DNA from: Manduca sexta
Taxonomy: Eukaryota > Arthropoda > Insecta > Lepidoptera > Sphingidae
Assembly (NCBI RefSeq): GCF_014839805.1
Contig: NC_051130.1
Span: 6,262,001-6,326,000, forward strand
Length of the DNA stretch: 64,000 nt
Direction of reading: 5' to 3'
Positions 60,380 through 64,000 of the stretch are shown here, piece by piece; position 1 is the first letter of the stretch; each line of letters starts with the position of its first letter. The position numbers and the translations under genes are program-made. The notes below the pieces were generated by a model that worked only from the letters and a program-made list of their open reading frames with translations, was not told where the DNA came from and did no database searches.

Positions 60380-60590
60380 CTAGTTTTTGCTTGCAGCTCC
60401 GTTCGCGTGAAAAAGTTTTTCCGGGATACATATTATATTTTCCTGCGATAAAAAGTAGCTTATAACATTCAGGAGGAATATAAATTTACAATTGGTGATT
60501 TTTTTTCAAAATCCAATCTAGTAGTTCCTGGGATTAGCGCGTTCAAACAAACAAACATTTCAGTTTTATAATATTAGTATAGATTTCTAA
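60380..60590 (-). repeat. Copy of the dispersed short element
   Basis: 'ctagtttttgcttgcagctc', 'cgttcgcgtgaaaaagtttt', 'tccgggatac', 'aatctagtagttcctgggat', 'tagcgcgttcaaacaaacaa' and 'ttataatattagtatagatt'. Both ends are preserved. Confidence 0.65.
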
Positions 60591-60649
60591 AAGAAATCCA
60601 CAACACTAAACTAACTTAAACGCAAAACTGACGAACAATTACAAAGCAA

Positions 60650-60765
60650 TTAGCTGATTGGAAAGCTTTGAGGTCACTGGTTAGAGTCCCTGTACGGGGT
60701 CAAAGGTAGAGATCCGCTAAAAGGTGATAATTGGACCCTAAGTTGCTGCACTCATGCGTCTAATT
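60650..60765 (+). repeat. Possible SINE-like fragment
   Basis: 'gaggtcactggttagagtcc' and 'ctgtacggggtcaaaggtag' include a B-box-like GGTTAGAGTCC. Unlike the main SINE family here. Low confidence. Confidence 0.3.
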
Positions 60766-63628
60766 CTCGATGTGTTTGTATGAACAGTTATAAGCCATCA
60801 TCGTTGGTGTCATACCAGCTATGGTTTGGAATATACGATATTAACTACAAGACTTCGCTCGTGGTTTTGCTCATGAGAAATAATCTAAATCAGTTAAATA
60901 ATTTCAGTACCGTCTGTTTTTCCGTTTTGCTGGACCAAATTAGATAGATGACAATGAAAAACTAACAATAAAATTTTATATATAAAAATGAAATACTGTA
61001 AGAAATATCAAATATTAAAAAAAAATATCGACTGGACACGAATTTATAAAACGCGAAGTAAAACAACGAAATACACAAAATTCAAAGCAGCTAAATTATT
61101 AAAAGTATTCCCTTTCTGACTTAACAACACTAGTTCAATATAAAGTTATGATTACCTCTTAATATGACTTAATACCGGTAAATAACTAAGAGAGATTTGT
61201 CTTCGATTCAGTCTCAAATTTAATATTCAGATACATTGTTGTTTATGAAATAAAAGATTTATTCTGACAACGTGAGATATTATAAAACACTATTAAATGC
61301 ACTTATCATTACGTTTAGAGAAACGGTGATAATGTGGGAAATAATATGAATAAACTCTGCGTCTCTAAACGGCGTCTTAATGTGAATAATGGAAATGTAT
61401 CTATCTTTGGTATTTTGCTTTGTGTTATTTATGTTATTAAAAGTAATTTTATAAATTAAAATATAATTATAAATTCGAATGTTTGTGAAAATATTTGATT
61501 GTATGAAGCATGGCACACAGAGACAGTATTAGTTATATCATGTTTTAGTTTAATAGGTATATTATTTTTTATTCCGGAAAAATTCATGGAACAACGTTTA
61601 TACCAAATAAGGCCCTTCACGCGTTCGGAGGCGTCAGTACCACATAGATTTATTGTATTCAATGTAAAGTTTTGATTATAAATCCTATTTCACCGGTCAT
61701 GATTCAACTGTCATCAGAAGTGTCCACTTCAGATTAATTACATTAACAAATATGACCGGGCAAGGACTTCGGCCAGCTTTCACTTCAAATGATGTTTTGT
61801 ATTAATATTCTAACTAGGCTTTGGTCGCTGTTTCGCTCGACATTGTATATGTTTAACAGGTTTCTCTAGATTATATCAAAATACGACGAATAAATTCTTA
61901 TATTCTAAAAGGAAGAAAACGATCAACCTATCTTATTACACTTACTTAAGTATTATAGACAATAGAAGGTTCGAGAAAAGAGTTTAAATAACCATGTTAA
62001 AAGTAATGATAAGTAATCGTATTGTTTTTACTAAATTATGAGGCAAAGACATAAGCCGTATTGTACCATTTCGATAAAGTCGATCACCGAATCCTTTGAT
62101 TCCGATTTATTTACAAACTACAATGTCGTTTGTAACATTAAATGTAAGTGCAAGTGTCCATATTGAACTATATTTATATCATCTAATGGAACAAAGTGAA
62201 TTGAAACAATAAAAACTATCTAGCGAGCGTGAAACATTGGTCTGGTAATCTTAGGTGTCGGACCACCTATAGGGAGAAACAGTTCAACGAATCCCGTTCG
62301 GAAACTTTATGTCTCTTCAGAACATTTTGTACAATTAAAGGAATGTTAATGGCGAAACGATACAGCTTCTTAATAACTGATAAATATAATATATTTAAAA
62401 ATTGTAGAGCGTTCTATAGAATCTATATTTATTGATTCGAGTTTTGGAAGTACATAAAATATTTTTACACCAAACGCATAATTGTTTAAAAGCGGAATCA
62501 TAACTTCGCATTAACAATAATTATGCTTTAATGGCATCGGAATAAAAAGATTTTAATGTGAAAGCATGAAATTAAAAATTGGTATTATTGAATGGGTGGC
62601 ATTATTGTAATTCAATAAATTACATTTTCATATTTTATAATAATATCATACAGAAGTAATTGATTATTTTTTTTAAAAACAAAAATGAATTTTAAATTTA
62701 GAACTGAACTCAACGCAAACAAATAAACCGAGGTGATAAACATTTCCGTGATGCATTTAATTTCGTTTCCTAAGCAATGAAACTGGAATGAAGAAATATA
62801 ACTTGTCCTTAATTTAGAATATTACGAATGATAACTATAATAAAGTCTGGCTGACGTTGCGGCGTGTAAAATGTCCATAAGCTATGCATTTAATATTAAA
62901 TCAAACAGGGCAATGTTTTGTAGTATATATGATAGATTCTATTGTAGCGGGTCCTATCAAAATTATATTTGAAGGTTTATTTGTAGTTATTAATCTGCAG
63001 ATTAGCAAGTGAGGCTTCTACTTAATGGTGTTTAGTACTGCTTTTAGACATGTAAAATCCCACAGGAATTATTCACGATAATAATAATAATAATGTGTAG
63101 TGTATACACATAACGAGCATTCGGGTCTCGATCTTTTATAACTAATTCATTTTTATGTATGGAATACTTGACTAAATAGGCATTCAGCAATTTTCAAATA
63201 ACATTTTATCACATCGCGTCGGTATTCAAGTTTTGCAGTCAATAACTACATCCATGTCTTGGCCAAGGTGGAATTAACAAAACAACAATACTTGATTGAT
63301 GTCGACATTAATGTCCCCCCTAACAATTGAATGATAAACGACATTTTGCAATTCCATCGACCACAGATTGATTTTCATTCGTTTCGTGGTAGAGGATTTT
63401 ATTGCCAATCAAATATTTGCCTATTTATTCTAGAGCGAATAAACTGTATGAGTACTGATTGTCATGATCTATTTCTTTATCAAGTTCAAGAAAATACTAG
63501 CCAGTATTTTCTGTATTATTTAATTTCAAAGAGTTTATTAAGTTTCATTGGGTTTAGCAGGAGTTTTCGTACTTAATGATTAAAAGGTCTATTGTGTCTA
63601 GTCGGAAGTGATTTTCTTGTCTTTACAG
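60766..63628. other. Gene-free, minor repeat traces
   Basis: 'aggctttggtcgctgtttcg' at about 61817 is a diverged start of the dispersed element. A short (aat)n run lies near 63080. No gene is seen. Confidence 0.35.
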
Positions 63629-63748
63629 TAAAGTACTCTTCATCCACTCCACTTTGGAAGTCATGGTTGCGTTCAATGTCCAGTCTGCTAAAGGCAATAC
63701 GTACGGGCGTACGGGCTACGCGCATGCTCGGTGCGGCGCCCTTCGGGA
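63629..63748 (+). CDS. Exon-like segment, possible start of a mitochondrial protein gene (partial)
   Basis: Acceptor-like ttcttgtctttacag ends at 63628, and a donor follows 63748 (CGGGA|GTAAGC). The 120-bp segment is clearly GC-richer than its flanks. In one frame ATG 63676 opens a peptide beginning MSSLLKAIRTGVRATRMLG, then AAPFG. It is rich in Arg and hydroxylated residues with no acidic residue, as in a mitochondrial targeting presequence. A second frame is also open (KVLFIHSTLEVMVAFNVQSA...), so the frame is not proven. The 73 nt from the ATG leave phase 1 for a next exon beyond the window. The protein cannot be named from this piece. Confidence 0.4.
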
Positions 63749-64000
63749 GTAAGCATCTTTAAAAAAATAACGTTGGACCAAAGTTGAAAGACATTGGACT
63801 GAATTCTCTTTGCTTGATTTAAATTCGAAAAAATATGTGTTCTTATTTTGAATTGTAATCTCTTTGCGAGTTTGGTTTGGAAACCTCTAAAGTAACTTTA
63901 GGTAAGTTTATGAATGAAAACAATTATTTTTATTTTTAGAAAATTATGTGGACATTAATTATATTCCTATTAAATCCATGATTTAGTTTCACCCCAATAA
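63749..64000 (+). other. Probable intron start, no gene seen
   Basis: AT-rich sequence after the donor at 63749; the window ends before any further exon. Confidence 0.3.

Noticed and set aside
1..64000. CRISPR array, operon or prophage
   Set aside because: No regularly spaced identical repeats, no ribosome-binding-site-led gene runs; spliced genes show the DNA is eukaryotic.

Overview
This window looks like nuclear DNA of a moth or butterfly (Lepidoptera). It is AT-rich, its genes have small exons and short introns with GT..AG borders, and it is full of repeats typical of that order: four tRNA-derived SINEs of one family, 3' tails of non-LTR retrotransposons, several copies of a short 'aacggatttggatgaaa'-type element, small inverted-repeat DNA elements and a hAT-like relic. 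Nothing bacterial, viral or plasmid-like was seen. The species cannot be named from the sequence alone.

Layout. Positions 1-600 hold what may be the first coding exon of a minus-strand gene that leaves the window on the left. From 600 to 14100 there is no recognisable protein gene, but 7620-8373 is a GC-richer island that ends in a perfect splice donor and may be a promoter plus non-coding first exon. The gene cluster runs from 14127 to 37533. It contains a 660-residue intronless minus-strand gene of cilium/sperm type (uncertain); a DM4/DM12-family secreted protein gene head to head with it (five exons, +); a small secreted six-cysteine protein gene (three exons, +); a peptidyl-hydroxyglycine amidating lyase, PAL (five exons, +); the ER SNARE USE1 (six exons, -); the proteasome subunit alpha 4, PSMA4 (six exons, +); and a cytochrome b561-type transmembrane reductase (three exons, -). 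All multi-exon models were rebuilt by hand. Every junction keeps frame, and the exon sums are multiples of three.

From 37.6 to 63.6 kb I found no gene. This is repeat-bearing intergenic or intronic DNA with a few GC-richer, motif-dense patches that could be enhancers. At 63629-63748 there is an exon-like segment with a good acceptor and donor; one of its frames begins with a mitochondrial-presequence-like peptide, so a plus-strand gene may start here and continue to the right.

How the genes relate: they do not form one pathway. PSMA4, USE1 and cytochrome b561 are housekeeping genes (protein turnover, ER retrograde fusion, transmembrane electron transfer). PAL finishes C-terminal amidation of secreted peptides, and its close upstream neighbour encodes a small secreted cysteine-rich protein with a dibasic site, which is the most interesting pairing here. 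The 660-residue gene and the DM4/DM12 gene share a divergent promoter of about 175 bp. PSMA4 and the b561 gene converge tail to tail.
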